A stretch of DNA of 33,905 nt. It comes from a virus. The stretch lies in IMG/VR virus record IMGVR_UViG_3300027736_000133, positions 1-33,905 of that record. One strand, 5' to 3'. Made by a program: the position numbers and the translations under genes. Every line of letters begins with the position of its first letter. Within the stretch, counting starts at the first letter, position 1. The notes below the pieces were generated by a model. That model was not told the origin of the DNA. It did not search any database and saw nothing but the letters and a program-made list of their open reading frames with translations. Shown one piece after another: positions 5,961 through 12,697 of this stretch.

Positions 5961-6860
5961 TCAAATTAGCTTCTGCTGTTCCGCCTCGGCTCGCTTGAGG
6001 TAGGAAACTGCGTTCTTGAAATAACCCTCCTTCAACTCAGTCCCCACGAAGCGGCGATTGTATTTCAGCGATTGATAGCCCTCGCTACCGATGCCCATGA
6101 ATGGTGAAAAGACAACCTCGCCGGGATTGCTCCAAAGCACGACGCACCTTTCAATAACGTCGAGTTGAAGCGGGCAGATGTGTTTTTCATCCTGTGCATC
6201 ACGCGCCTCGGATTTGTTCAGGACATTGGTTTGATTTATGTCCATCCAAATCGGAGACGCCCACTGTTGCCACTGAGCAACCGGAAACTCTTCTTTCGTG
6301 TGAGTGACTGGCTTCACGTCCTCTTGGTTTTCATCCTCTGCCCACTTGCGAAATACTAAGATGTATTCCGGCATACCTGCCCGGCTGAATGTTGAATCAG
6401 ATCTTAGCTGCTTCCAAAGCAGGCCATGCGCTTTCGTGCGCTGCATCTCGATGACTGGGTCTTTCCAGATCACTACTTCCGAGTGATATGCCCAACCTGC
6501 TTCTTGATGTAGTCGGATGATGTCGCCTCGGAAGTCGCGTAATCCTGCCATGCCATCGCGCCCTTTGTAGTTCACTAGATTCTTGCAGTGAACGCACGAA
6601 ACACGGCCGGGACGCGTGATGCGATGAAGTTCTTTTACAAGGAAGGCGTATTGTTGCATAAACTCTGCGTCGTCTTTGCAGTTGCCCATATCGCAAGCCG
6701 AGTCAGAGTAGATGTATAGGTTTGCGAACGGCGGGCTATACACAGTCAGGTCGATTGAATTGCTTGGAGCTTGCTGCGAGAAGTCCACGCAATCTGCGTT
6801 GTATGCGCTCCAGCTTGTGCCGTGCGCTTCGTTTAATACTTTCACTTTGTCTTTAGCCAT
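5961..6860 (-). CDS. DNA methyltransferase (beta-type N4-cytosine/N6-adenine)
   Basis: A 299-residue enzyme that would transfer methyl groups from S-adenosylmethionine to DNA bases. The catalytic motif SPPF (42-45) comes first and the AdoMet-binding FSPFMGIGSEG (251-261) near the end, with FVGTELKEGYF after it, which is beta-class order. SPPF occurs in N4-cytosine and some N6-adenine enzymes. Target unknown. A CDMGNC and a VSCVHCK segment add Cys residues after motif IV. The helicase gene upstream overlaps its start by 19 bp. I see no matching restriction endonuclease, so an orphan, protective methylase is the likely role. Confidence 0.88.
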   Translation of the reverse strand: MAKDKVKVLNEAHGTSWSAYNADCVDFSQQAPSNSIDLTVYSPPFANLYIYSDSACDMGNCKDDAEFMQQYAFLVKELHRITRPGRVSCVHCKNLVNYKGRDGMAGLRDFRGDIIRLHQEAGWAYHSEVVIWKDPVIEMQRTKAHGLLWKQLRSDSTFSRAGMPEYILVFRKWAEDENQEDVKPVTHTKEEFPVAQWQQWASPIWMDINQTNVLNKSEARDAQDEKHICPLQLDVIERCVVLWSNPGEVVFSPFMGIGSEGYQSLKYNRRFVGTELKEGYFKNAVSYLKRAEAEQQKLI

Positions 6861-8233
6861 ATTGGGAGAGTCCCTTCGTGTGTTGGTTTGTATGTTTGTT
6901 TGATGTTGTGTGACCGCTGCCTGTCCATGCTGGCAAACTTCATTGCGCCCTTCATTTGATCATGCGCTGAAAGCTTGGCCTGAATTGTCTGCCAGATTGG
7001 CTGCTCCGAGTTTGCAATGATGCAATCAACCCTCACTGGCCTCTTTTGTCCGAAACGCCAGGTGCGCCGAATGGCTTGGTAAAACTGCTCGTAAGAATAT
7101 GAGATGCTGGCAAAAATAACGTGGTTGCAGTGTTGGAAGTTAAGTCCGAATCCGCAGATCGAGGCCTTGCTTATTAGCACGCGAACTTTACCGGCTGAAA
7201 AGGCTTCAAGCTTTTCCTCTTTTGAATCCGCAGAGTCCGCGCCCTTTACTTCGACGCTGTCGGGGATTGCTTTTCGCAGCGCTTCGCTTTCGTCATTGGA
7301 CTCGCACCAGATAAGGCAGTAGTCGCCAGTGCTTGCGAGCTGTCGCGCCTTTTCGACTCTTTCTTTAAGAGTTGCTCGCTTGTCAGCATGCATCGTTGTA
7401 GCGGTTAGCTGTGCCGACTTGAATAGCCAACCTTCATCAATGTCGGATTCCATAACAGAATCAACGCAATGCAAGTTCGTAGTAAGCGGAGGGAGTATGT
7501 GTCGAGAGTCGTCGCCTCCAGCGTCACTTGGTTTTCCAGCGCAAGCTGCCCAGCTTGCTACCCATTCCCAAAAGGACTGGATGGCGTGACCCTTTAGCCT
7601 GTAGCTTCCAAAGTTCATCGTGTCATTGATGAACCAGCGAGTCAGCATTTCATTTGAAGGCATTACGCCGAGGAAGTCGCTATGGTTTCCAAGTTCCATG
7701 TAGTCGTTAGGCGCAGGAGTAGCAGAGCAACAAAGCCGGAATGGTGTTTGCGAAAAGGTATCGCAAAGTTGATTCTTTGTTTTACCCATGAAGGATTTCA
7801 AGATCGAGGATTCGTCTAACACCACTCCGTTAAACTCGTCGGCGTTGAACAAGTGCAACCTCTCGTAGTTTGTGATCGTGATGCCTTCGGATGTTGAGCC
7901 GTCGCGGGAGTGGAGTATATCGACTCCAATTGCTTTCCCCTCCCTGACTGTTTGAGCGGCTACAGCGAGCGGTGCTAAGATTAACTTTTTGCCGGGGACG
8001 TGTTTCGCCCACTCGATCTGGCATCTGGTCTTTCCCAGTCCTGTGTCTAGGAACAAAGCAGCCCGCCCCTTCTTTAACGCAAACTCCGTTACCGTCTTTT
8101 GATAGTCGAAAAGGTAATCTCCGAGCGGCGGGACTTCTTTTAGTCCGTGGTCGCATTGCTTAATCGACTTGCGTTCGATTAGTTGTTGGTAGGTCATCGT
8201 GGTTGTGTTGTGTGTTGTATTTTTATCCGTCAA
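6842..8233 (-). CDS. SNF2-family superfamily II helicase/translocase
   Basis: A 463-residue (or 451) ATPase: Walker A DTGLGKT (63-69), ITNYE (119-123), DESS in motif II (140-143), SATPAPND motif III (170-177), and motif VI QAIRRTWRFGQ (386-396), the signature of SNF2-like translocases. No DNA-binding extension is apparent, so it is a compact phage version. The first ATG overlaps the upstream stop (ATGA), but the next 12 codons (NTTHNTTT) read like an ACA-repeat leader, so ATG 13 (8197) may be the real start. It overlaps the methyltransferase by 19 bp, suggesting that the two act together on DNA. Confidence 0.88.
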   Translation of the reverse strand: MTDKNTTHNTTTMTYQQLIERKSIKQCDHGLKEVPPLGDYLFDYQKTVTEFALKKGRAALFLDTGLGKTRCQIEWAKHVPGKKLILAPLAVAAQTVREGKAIGVDILHSRDGSTSEGITITNYERLHLFNADEFNGVVLDESSILKSFMGKTKNQLCDTFSQTPFRLCCSATPAPNDYMELGNHSDFLGVMPSNEMLTRWFINDTMNFGSYRLKGHAIQSFWEWVASWAACAGKPSDAGGDDSRHILPPLTTNLHCVDSVMESDIDEGWLFKSAQLTATTMHADKRATLKERVEKARQLASTGDYCLIWCESNDESEALRKAIPDSVEVKGADSADSKEEKLEAFSAGKVRVLISKASICGFGLNFQHCNHVIFASISYSYEQFYQAIRRTWRFGQKRPVRVDCIIANSEQPIWQTIQAKLSAHDQMKGAMKFASMDRQRSHNIKQTYKPTHEGTLPIWLKTK

Positions 8234-8493
8234 ATCTCTCTACTCGCCCTCCGGCATAAATCATCCCTCTCCTCACTGGTAAGCGGCATCTCCACAAGGC
8301 GACGATTCTTGATGACATCATCCGCGCCCATCGGGTTGAGCCAGTTTGGAGTCGGCTTTATTAGCGCTGCCTTGGCTGCTTTAAGAGCCGACTCGCGCTC
8401 GGCAATCTCAAGACCCGCTAGCCAGTCGGCCTCTGCGCGTTCCTTGCGGGAGTAGCGAAAGCCCGCGACTCCGATGTGGGTTGGTGGGGTCAT
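8230..8493 (-). CDS. small protein of unknown function
   Basis: An 87-residue, helical, charged protein (RKERAEADWLAGLEIAERESALKAAKAAL) with a C-terminal SEERDDLCRRASREI. Both ends are coupled by ATGA overlaps to the genes on either side (8490-8493 and 8230-8233). I do not recognise a family. Confidence 0.65.
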   Translation of the reverse strand: MTPPTHIGVAGFRYSRKERAEADWLAGLEIAERESALKAAKAALIKPTPNWLNPMGADDVIKNRRLVEMPLTSEERDDLCRRASREI

Positions 8494-8870
8494 GGGTTAG
8501 CCACGCTCCTGGCATGCGCTCGCTTTTGGCTTTGCCAGTCGAGGCAAGATTGGCACGTCACCAAGTCAGCCTTTGGAGGCTCATCGCCGCAGACCTGGCA
8601 TAAGCCCGCCGAGCGCAGCTCGATGCGTCTGACTTGCGTTGTGCGGCGGACTTCTACAATGTGTCCTCGTATTCCCCACGGTTTGCGCGGGACTACTGAT
8701 TTCTCCAGCTCATCGCGCACCTTCCGAGCAGCACCAAGATCAGTGAACCTACCACCGTATAAGTTCTTCGGGCGTCGGGTTATCAAAACGCGGTATTTGC
8801 CTGATGTAAGGTGAATGTTGCGCTCTATTAGAACATACTTCGGCGCTGCGGTTAGTCCTGTGGTGTTCAT
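8490..8870 (-). CDS. AP2-like plus zinc-ribbon small protein, putative DNA-binding
   Basis: A 126-residue protein (start fixed at 8870 by an ATGA overlap with the endolysin stop). Residues ~18-55 (SGKYRVLITRRPKNLYGGRF, then TDLGAARKVRDELEKS) have the shape of AP2/integrase-type DNA-binding folds in phage HNH endonucleases and regulators: short strands then an alanine-rich helix. Near the C-terminus two Cys pairs (CQVCG and CQSC) make a compact zinc ribbon. No HNH or integrase catalytic residues follow. A regulator or endonuclease remnant is possible. Confidence 0.55.
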   Translation of the reverse strand: MNTTGLTAAPKYVLIERNIHLTSGKYRVLITRRPKNLYGGRFTDLGAARKVRDELEKSVVPRKPWGIRGHIVEVRRTTQVRRIELRSAGLCQVCGDEPPKADLVTCQSCLDWQSQKRAHARSVANP

Positions 8871-9427
8871 CGGTAGAACGTATGCGCTCCAATGTTGGTC
8901 GTGACCGTCAGTGATGCCGCCCAATAAGGCAGACCGAAAGCCTTTGTATTTTCCCAATTAGTGGCGCCTCGCGTTATGTCGTTCGTAGCAGACATCGCCC
9001 ATGCCTCCCGCGCCCTCTGCCACACGTAGGCTGGCTGCTTGTCGGCGATAGGATTCTTCACGCCATAAACACCCTTGAGCGTCCCGCGATTTCGGATTGA
9101 GCCTGCCACCGCGAGCATCCCGACGCGCCCTTGATTAGCAGCCTCGCCCACGATTGCGCGGATGGCTTTCGAGTCGTCGATTGCTCCGAACGATTGAATA
9201 GCGCAGAGCGTAATAATGGCAGCCAGCGCATTGAGCCTCGCGGCGTGTCCCTTGCGGACGCCATTGGCAATGCTGTCCTTGTGCGCTTTGGTGAACTTCC
9301 TGACGCCCTTGATTGGAATCTGCGTTCCTGCGTTGGAGTAGTGGCGCTTGATCAAGCCCTTAGCCTCAGCCCTGGCGACAATGCCGGGAGCTTCGGCTAG
9401 CATGGTTGTGATTTGTGTGTTGGTCAT
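8867..9427 (-). CDS. SleB/Hydrolase_2-type endolysin
   Basis: A 186-residue cell-wall hydrolase. From residue ~88 the sequence follows the SleB family: AIVGEAANQG (Glu95 the likely catalytic acid), MLAVAGSIRNRG (104-115), a PAYVWQRA stretch, DITRGATNW, and a C-terminal IGAHTFY. Such enzymes cleave the glycan strands of peptidoglycan. Before it lies a basic 60-residue region and then a hydrophobic run (about 66-82, ALAAIITLCAIQSFGA) that could be a membrane-targeting or signal-arrest segment. The first ATG overlaps the upstream stop, but ATG 9 follows a CA-rich leader and is an alternative start. It lies ~2.3 kb after the holin genes. Confidence 0.8.
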   Translation of the reverse strand: MTNTQITTMLAEAPGIVARAEAKGLIKRHYSNAGTQIPIKGVRKFTKAHKDSIANGVRKGHAARLNALAAIITLCAIQSFGAIDDSKAIRAIVGEAANQGRVGMLAVAGSIRNRGTLKGVYGVKNPIADKQPAYVWQRAREAWAMSATNDITRGATNWENTKAFGLPYWAASLTVTTNIGAHTFYR

Positions 9428-9744
9428 AAATGGTATGCGTAGAGGCCGTGAGCGCGGATGATGATGAAACGGGCAGTGTATCTAATGTTGACGCAGAATC
9501 GTTCAAAGGCTGGTACTGGCTTTGCTGCTTCGGGTTTAATCATTGAGAGCGCGTGCAGGTTTTCCCGCCAAACAAACCGATGCGTCTCAATCTCATTGCA
9601 TCGCCAGCAAACCGGAGCGCCTTCCCAGTCGAGCTTGAACGCCTTCTGGCTGCACGCGCAGGGTTTGTTGATGCGCTTCGCTCGGCTCTTTTGCATCGCA
9701 AGCCGGAAGTAATTGTTGTCGCGCGCTGGCATGGTCGCAGTCAT
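9424..9744 (-). CDS. small zinc-finger-like protein
   Basis: A 106-residue basic protein. CACS at ~29-32 and CWRC about 17 residues later (GAPVCWRCNEIE) could bind one zinc. A basic N-terminus (RLAMQKSRAKRINK) and an aromatic C-terminus follow. I set the start at 9744, where ATGA overlaps the stop of the 68-residue gene, rather than at 9840 where it would run through that gene out of frame. Function unknown. Confidence 0.65.
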   Translation of the reverse strand: MTATMPARDNNYFRLAMQKSRAKRINKPCACSQKAFKLDWEGAPVCWRCNEIETHRFVWRENLHALSMIKPEAAKPVPAFERFCVNIRYTARFIIIRAHGLYAYHL

Positions 9745-9947
9745 GACACGACCTCCACCCTGAACCCGCGCATTTTCATACTCTCGATGGTCACGGTAGA
9801 GCCGTGCGCGTAGTCGCCAGATATGACGTTGTAGAGCCACCGGCCCGGCAACGTGCCGAAGCCCTCTTGGAATCCATGCTTCTTGAGAACCACCAGTGGC
9901 CGCTCAGAGTCCAGCAGGTTAGCGAGGGAATGTTGTATTGAGATCAT
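9741..9947 (-). CDS. small protein of unknown function
   Basis: A 68-residue protein (SLANLLDSERPLVVLKK, then FGTLPGRWLYNVISGDY) with no family I know. Its stop overlaps the next start by 4 bases, which supports it. It is the first gene after the 266-bp structured gap, so any regulation in that gap would act on it and on the endolysin downstream. Confidence 0.55.
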   Translation of the reverse strand: MISIQHSLANLLDSERPLVVLKKHGFQEGFGTLPGRWLYNVISGDYAHGSTVTIESMKMRGFRVEVVS

Positions 9948-10213
9948 AAGTTTATTTTTTAGTTGAAAGCCCCCCTCCCGTTAAGACGGGAGGCGAGCAA
10001 CTTTGGAAGTCAGCGAAAACCTCCACCGGAAGGGGGACTAAATTTGCAGTTGTTATTGCTCATATTGCTCTTTATTTGTCCGGGTCTTACTCCGGGTCAG
10101 CTGCTCTTCGCCTCTGACGATTCAGACATTATCCGAGCAAAAATCATTTGCAATGGGTAAAATAACTTTGCAGGAAAGCTAATAATGAAGCCTCGGACAC
10201 GCTAATGTCCTAC
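9948..10213. other. 266-bp intergenic island with alternating CCTCCC/GGGAGG segments
   Basis: This is the largest gap in the genome. At 9974-9993 CCTCCCGT-TAAG-ACGGGAGG is a perfect 8-bp hairpin. Farther on, CCTCC (10020-10024) and GGAAGGGGG (10028-10036) can pair with its two arms, giving mutually exclusive foldings on either strand. At 10137-10151 GCAAA-AATCA-TTTGC is an operator-like dyad. No tRNA cloverleaf was found, and the largest frame, on the plus strand (9963-10160), is low-complexity and I reject it. The function of the island is unknown. Confidence 0.5.
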
Positions 10214-10306
10214 CTATTCGATTTCTTGAGTGTGGCCACACTCGGGACACAACCAGTATTCTATCATTCGCATCAACCCGCAGCCGCATAGCTCGCACAG
10301 GTTCAT
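10214..10306 (-). CDS. 30-residue zinc-ribbon microprotein
   Basis: A 30-codon gene whose ATG overlaps the preceding TGA by 4 bases (ATGA at 10303-10306). It has CELCGC near the start and CPECGH near the end, separated by LMRMIEYWL, giving the four ligands of a minimal zinc knuckle. The pattern of coupling plus paired CxxC makes chance unlikely, although nothing else can be inferred. It follows the small HTH-like gene and precedes the structured gap. Confidence 0.7.
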   Translation of the reverse strand: MNLCELCGCGLMRMIEYWLCPECGHTQEIE

Positions 10307-10527
10307 TTTGCAGGGCCGTAATAAGGAACTGGATATTGACGTTGCCCGGATTTTATTCTCACTTTTACGACACGAATGCGTCCCGACTCCAATTCGTTTC
10401 TAATAAAGTCTGCGGTGTGACGGCGAGAGTATCCTTTGATTTTTACAATCTCTCGCAGCGAATAAAATCCTTTTGGAGCTTTTTCAGCAATCGCTTCTCC
10501 GGTGAGCTTGTCGAGCCAGTTGGTCAT
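10303..10527 (-). CDS. small winged-helix/HTH-like protein
   Basis: A 74-residue protein: residues ~20-55 (KGFYSLREIVKIKGYSRRHT, then ADFIRNELESGRI) read like a helix-turn-helix followed by basic strands (VVKVRIKSGQRQYPV), as in small phage DNA-binding regulators. Coupled by ATGA to the phosphoesterase upstream and to the zinc-ribbon gene downstream. A regulator role is plausible, not shown. Confidence 0.6.
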   Translation of the reverse strand: MTNWLDKLTGEAIAEKAPKGFYSLREIVKIKGYSRRHTADFIRNELESGRIRVVKVRIKSGQRQYPVPYYGPAK

Positions 10528-11255
10528 ACGATTTTGAAGTCGCTAGGAAGAATCCATTTTCCATCTATTTCTTCAGCCTGATTAACGACGTAAGAACCGG
10601 TGCGCTCGTTGATTATTCCGTAAGCGAACCCGTGAGAGTGAGCCAGAGATCGCAGCTGACGTATCTGATATTCCATCGACAGCTTGCAGAGACAGCCCAC
10701 AGATCGAGCCACGCGGCGTTCCAATCCTGGAATCGAAAATTCGGATACGGTGTGGACGTGTCCAAATATAACTGCTCCGTAAGTGTTGGCCATGACCCGC
10801 GCTGCATAGAGGCCTGTGGAAAACCCGTGAGCGAACTTTGCCCGTCCAATTTTTAGCAATCCTTCCCGATGATGATAGGGAAGCACTTTACATTTGAGCT
10901 TGCTGGCCACGGCATGAATCTCCGCGACTCCTTGTGCTGCATAATCCGACGCCACTCCCTTATCTGCCTCTGCCAGCTCAAACAGCCTGGCATCGTGATT
11001 TCCTAGCAGGAAAAACTTCGGCTTGAATCTCTTTAACCACTGCATCCCGGCGTTGTAATCTTTGGCCAGAGACTCGCGCTTCTCATCGTCGCATGCGCCT
11101 TTTCGTAGCGGTCTAAAGTCCCACAGATCTCCGCCCATGATTCGGATGTCTGGCTTGAATGAGTCCACAAAACGAAACAGCGCCTCGTTCGCCGCCTCAT
11201 CCTGCATGTCTCCGTGGACATCTGAGGCAAAAACGAACTTGGTGAATTTCGACAT
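10524..11255 (-). CDS. calcineurin-like metallophosphoesterase
   Basis: A 243-residue enzyme with the full dimetal set: DVHG (12-15), GGDLWD (41-46), GNHD (85-88), His143 in FAHG and GHVH (165-168). These ligands bind two metals and hydrolyse phosphomono- or diesters. The substrate (nucleotide, DNA end or phosphoprotein) cannot be read from sequence. It is placed between the holin/spanin genes and the endolysin. The start ATG lies 3 nt after the preceding stop; no strong Shine-Dalgarno is seen. Confidence 0.9.
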   Translation of the reverse strand: MSKFTKFVFASDVHGDMQDEAANEALFRFVDSFKPDIRIMGGDLWDFRPLRKGACDDEKRESLAKDYNAGMQWLKRFKPKFFLLGNHDARLFELAEADKGVASDYAAQGVAEIHAVASKLKCKVLPYHHREGLLKIGRAKFAHGFSTGLYAARVMANTYGAVIFGHVHTVSEFSIPGLERRVARSVGCLCKLSMEYQIRQLRSLAHSHGFAYGIINERTGSYVVNQAEEIDGKWILPSDFKIV

Positions 11256-11258
11256 AAA

Positions 11259-11417
11259 TTAGAACTCGGAAAGGTGTTTTCCATTCCAGTGTTTCGGCCT
11301 TGAGACGATGCCGCCGCGCCTGCTTCGCCTCTCACGCTTTCGCCACTGGATGCCGTCGTAGTTCTGCCGAAAGTCCTGCGAAAAGCAGTTGCGTGGTGCT
11401 GATCCTTTGCCGTTCAT
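11259..11417 (-). CDS. small 'NGKGSxPRN' phage protein
   Basis: A 52-residue basic protein. The start at 11417 is fixed by a 4-base ATGA overlap with the lipoprotein stop. Its opening NGKGSAPRNCFSQDFRQNYD matches a small phage family I recognise by its N-G-K-G-[SD]-x-P-R start, of unknown function, often found beside lysis or head genes. The rest is Arg-rich (RKRERRSRRGG), so it may bind nucleic acid. Confidence 0.6.
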   Translation of the reverse strand: MNGKGSAPRNCFSQDFRQNYDGIQWRKRERRSRRGGIVSRPKHWNGKHLSEF

Positions 11418-11629
11418 TTTGGAGGAGGCCCGGCATACCACCCCTCTGGCAATGTGGCTTTTCCTTTTTTTGCCCATGCTCCGTTGTCCCAGACATATAC
11501 GTCCCCGCGAACATTTGACCCCAGACGCACGACATCACTCTGACTGTCCAGAACTACCACCTTTGTCACGCAACCGCTCACGCAGGCTAGAAGCCCAACG
11601 ATCCCTAATAGTTTTAGGAGTGTTTGCAT
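11414..11629 (-). CDS. small phage lipoprotein (o-spanin-like candidate)
   Basis: A 71-residue protein: hydrophobic signal LLKLLGIVGLLACVSG, lipobox Cys at residue 20, then a short mature part ending LPEGWYAGPPPK. It would be exported by Sec, lipidated and sorted to the outer membrane. The final LPEGWY is typical of small phage lysis-region lipoproteins. It overlaps a 59-residue gene by 95 nt in another frame, much as Rz1 sits within Rz, but it is not proline-rich like classic Rz1, so a spanin role is inferred. Confidence 0.7.
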   Translation of the reverse strand: MQTLLKLLGIVGLLACVSGCVTKVVVLDSQSDVVRLGSNVRGDVYVWDNGAWAKKGKATLPEGWYAGPPPK

Positions 11630-11714
11630 CTATAATTGTCCGAGGCGCGCTGGCCTTCTTTTCGAGGAATGCCAGCAGCGCCTCTAGTAATGGTTTTAGC
11701 CAGCCCCAAGTCAC
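11535..11714 (-). CDS. small protein overlapping the lipoprotein gene (i-spanin-like candidate)
   Basis: A 59-codon frame beginning with GTG, which overlaps the holin stop by 4 bases (GTGA at 11711-11714). It opens with a hydrophobic, Trp-containing helix (TWGWLKPLLEALLAFLEKK) followed by a basic, helical tail (NTPKTIRDRWASSLRERLRDK). It ends 95 nt inside the lipoprotein gene in a +1 frame. Coupling, an amphipathic N-terminus and the embedded lipoprotein gene suggest a reduced spanin-like pair, shorter than Rz (about 150). I call the function tentatively. Confidence 0.6.
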   Translation of the reverse strand: MTWGWLKPLLEALLAFLEKKASAPRTIIDANTPKTIRDRWASSLRERLRDKGGSSGQSE

Positions 11715-11911
11715 TTTGCTCCCGATTGTTCACTGGTCACTACGTTGTCACGCGCGAACAGCAAACCGACACAAGCGCTGATGGACGCGATTACGCTAGT
11801 CCAGTCAGGGTTGGTCGCTGGGTTGCCATCGAACAGTGCGTTACATGCTGCCGCTACGACGGTCACGATGCCGCCCACTCCGAATAATGTTGTCCGCCAA
11901 GATGCACTCAT
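11711..11911 (-). CDS. holin-like membrane protein
   Basis: A 66-residue protein with two predicted membrane helices, TTLFGVGGIVTVVAAACNAL and TSVIASISACVGLLFA, joined by a short polar turn (FDGNPATNPDW), and a charged C-terminus. That size and layout fit class II-like phage holins, and the segment between the helices is recognisable from phage holin families. The start at 11911 follows an AAACAAAATG context; an upstream frame extension is basic and unlikely. It couples to the spanin-like gene. Confidence 0.7.
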   Translation of the reverse strand: MSASWRTTLFGVGGIVTVVAAACNALFDGNPATNPDWTSVIASISACVGLLFARDNVVTSEQSGAK

Positions 11912-11936
11912 TTTGTTTTTCCTTTTGTTGTCCGAT

Positions 11937-11957
11937 TTCGCCGCACGATACGGCGAA
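11937..11957 (-). promoter_or_regulatory. perfect hairpin upstream of the holin gene
   Basis: TTCGCCG-loop-CGGCGAA forms a 7-bp stem with a 7-base loop in the 76-bp gap between the two holin-like genes, about 26 nt before the holin start. It has no following T-run. It could modulate translation or mRNA processing; this is inference. Confidence 0.35.
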
Positions 11958-11987
11958 CAAGTTGAATCACCAGTTGTGAAAGTCTCT

Positions 11988-12230
11988 TCACGGGTTTCCA
12001 AACATTTTAACCAGAAACGCCTTGCCACCGAGGATGACACTGCTAACCGCACCGCTGACCAGTGCCGCTTTTATAGTGATAGAGTTGCGCCAAGATTTCA
12101 TTTCCTTCATGTCGTCAACAAGGCCATTGAGACCGATTGCCTTGTCACCAAGCACGGCCTGCTTGATTTCTCTCACATCGCTGGCGATCTGCTCGCGTAA
12201 CCCTTGTTGCTCCTGTTCGCTCATAAGCAT
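11988..12230 (-). CDS. XhlA/holin-like single-span protein
   Basis: An 80-residue protein: a coiled-coil-like N-terminal half (SEQEQQGLREQIASDVREIK; later NGLVDDMKEMKSW) followed by one membrane helix (IKAALVSGAVSSVILGGKAF) and a short basic end. This resembles XhlA-type or accessory holin proteins. I place the start at the ATG overlapping the previous stop (TAATG at 12228-12232); an upstream TTG is possible but less likely. The next gene is the two-helix holin. Confidence 0.65.
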   Translation of the reverse strand: MLMSEQEQQGLREQIASDVREIKQAVLGDKAIGLNGLVDDMKEMKSWRNSITIKAALVSGAVSSVILGGKAFLVKMFGNP

Positions 12231-12697
12231 TATTCCCAACCCGTTGTGATGTTAGCCACGCCCCAAAACCTCATTTGTCCTGGAGGCTGATTTGTGAACC
12301 TACAAAGTTTTTGTATGTTTGTGCCGCCTGTGAAATTCGTTTCCATGCCCGTCAGCCAAAGTTCACCGATGCGGTTGGATGGCCACAATGCGGGGATGGA
12401 TTCGATGCCTCCCAGCATGGCATATACGGCGTAGTGCGTGCCGTTCGTGACGTTGAATCGGTTCGTGCTGACTGACGCGCTGTTAGTCCAGCTATACCTA
12501 GCTCCACCCCATGCGACTCGGTTTGATGCTCCGAGTGGATTGTCCCATGTGAGGACGGTCTGTTTGAATGGCGCAGGCGTCACAGGCAGTGTCAGGCTGG
12601 ATGTGGTTGCCATCTGAACTCCGGGAACGACTTGCGCGGAGTGAACTGCTGACGCGCAGAGGAGCAAGGCTGAGATTATGGAAAAGGCGTGGGTCAT
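12230..12697 (-). CDS. secreted beta-sandwich-like protein with signal peptide
   Basis: A 155-residue protein with a Sec signal (AFSIISALLLCASAVHS, cleavage after residue ~20). The mature part begins AQVVPGV and has Ig/FN3-like stretches (QTVLTWDNPLG and later TNRFNVTNGTHYAVYAM) with WGVANITTGWE at the end. Start and stop are coupled to the neighbours (ATGA at 12694-12697; TAATG with the next gene). Such export is unusual in a tail region, so it may be an outer-surface or receptor-interacting factor, or a captured host gene. Confidence 0.65.
   Translation of the reverse strand: MTHAFSIISALLLCASAVHSAQVVPGVQMATTSSLTLPVTPAPFKQTVLTWDNPLGASNRVAWGGARYSWTNSASVSTNRFNVTNGTHYAVYAMLGGIESIPALWPSNRIGELWLTGMETNFTGGTNIQKLCRFTNQPPGQMRFWGVANITTGWE

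Noticed and set aside
10064-10140. tRNA-like fold in the 266-bp gap
   Set aside because: No T-loop/anticodon arrangement could be matched; GC pairs are explained by the hairpins.
10128-10153. Minus-strand promoter TTGCAA-N14-GATAAT
   Set aside because: 14-bp spacing is too short for a sigma-70-type promoter; kept only as a dyad in the island.
9963-10160. Plus-strand 65-codon frame with a hydrophobic stretch in the 266-bp gap
   Set aside because: Reads through the hairpin arms; no ribosome site; opposite strand to all genes.
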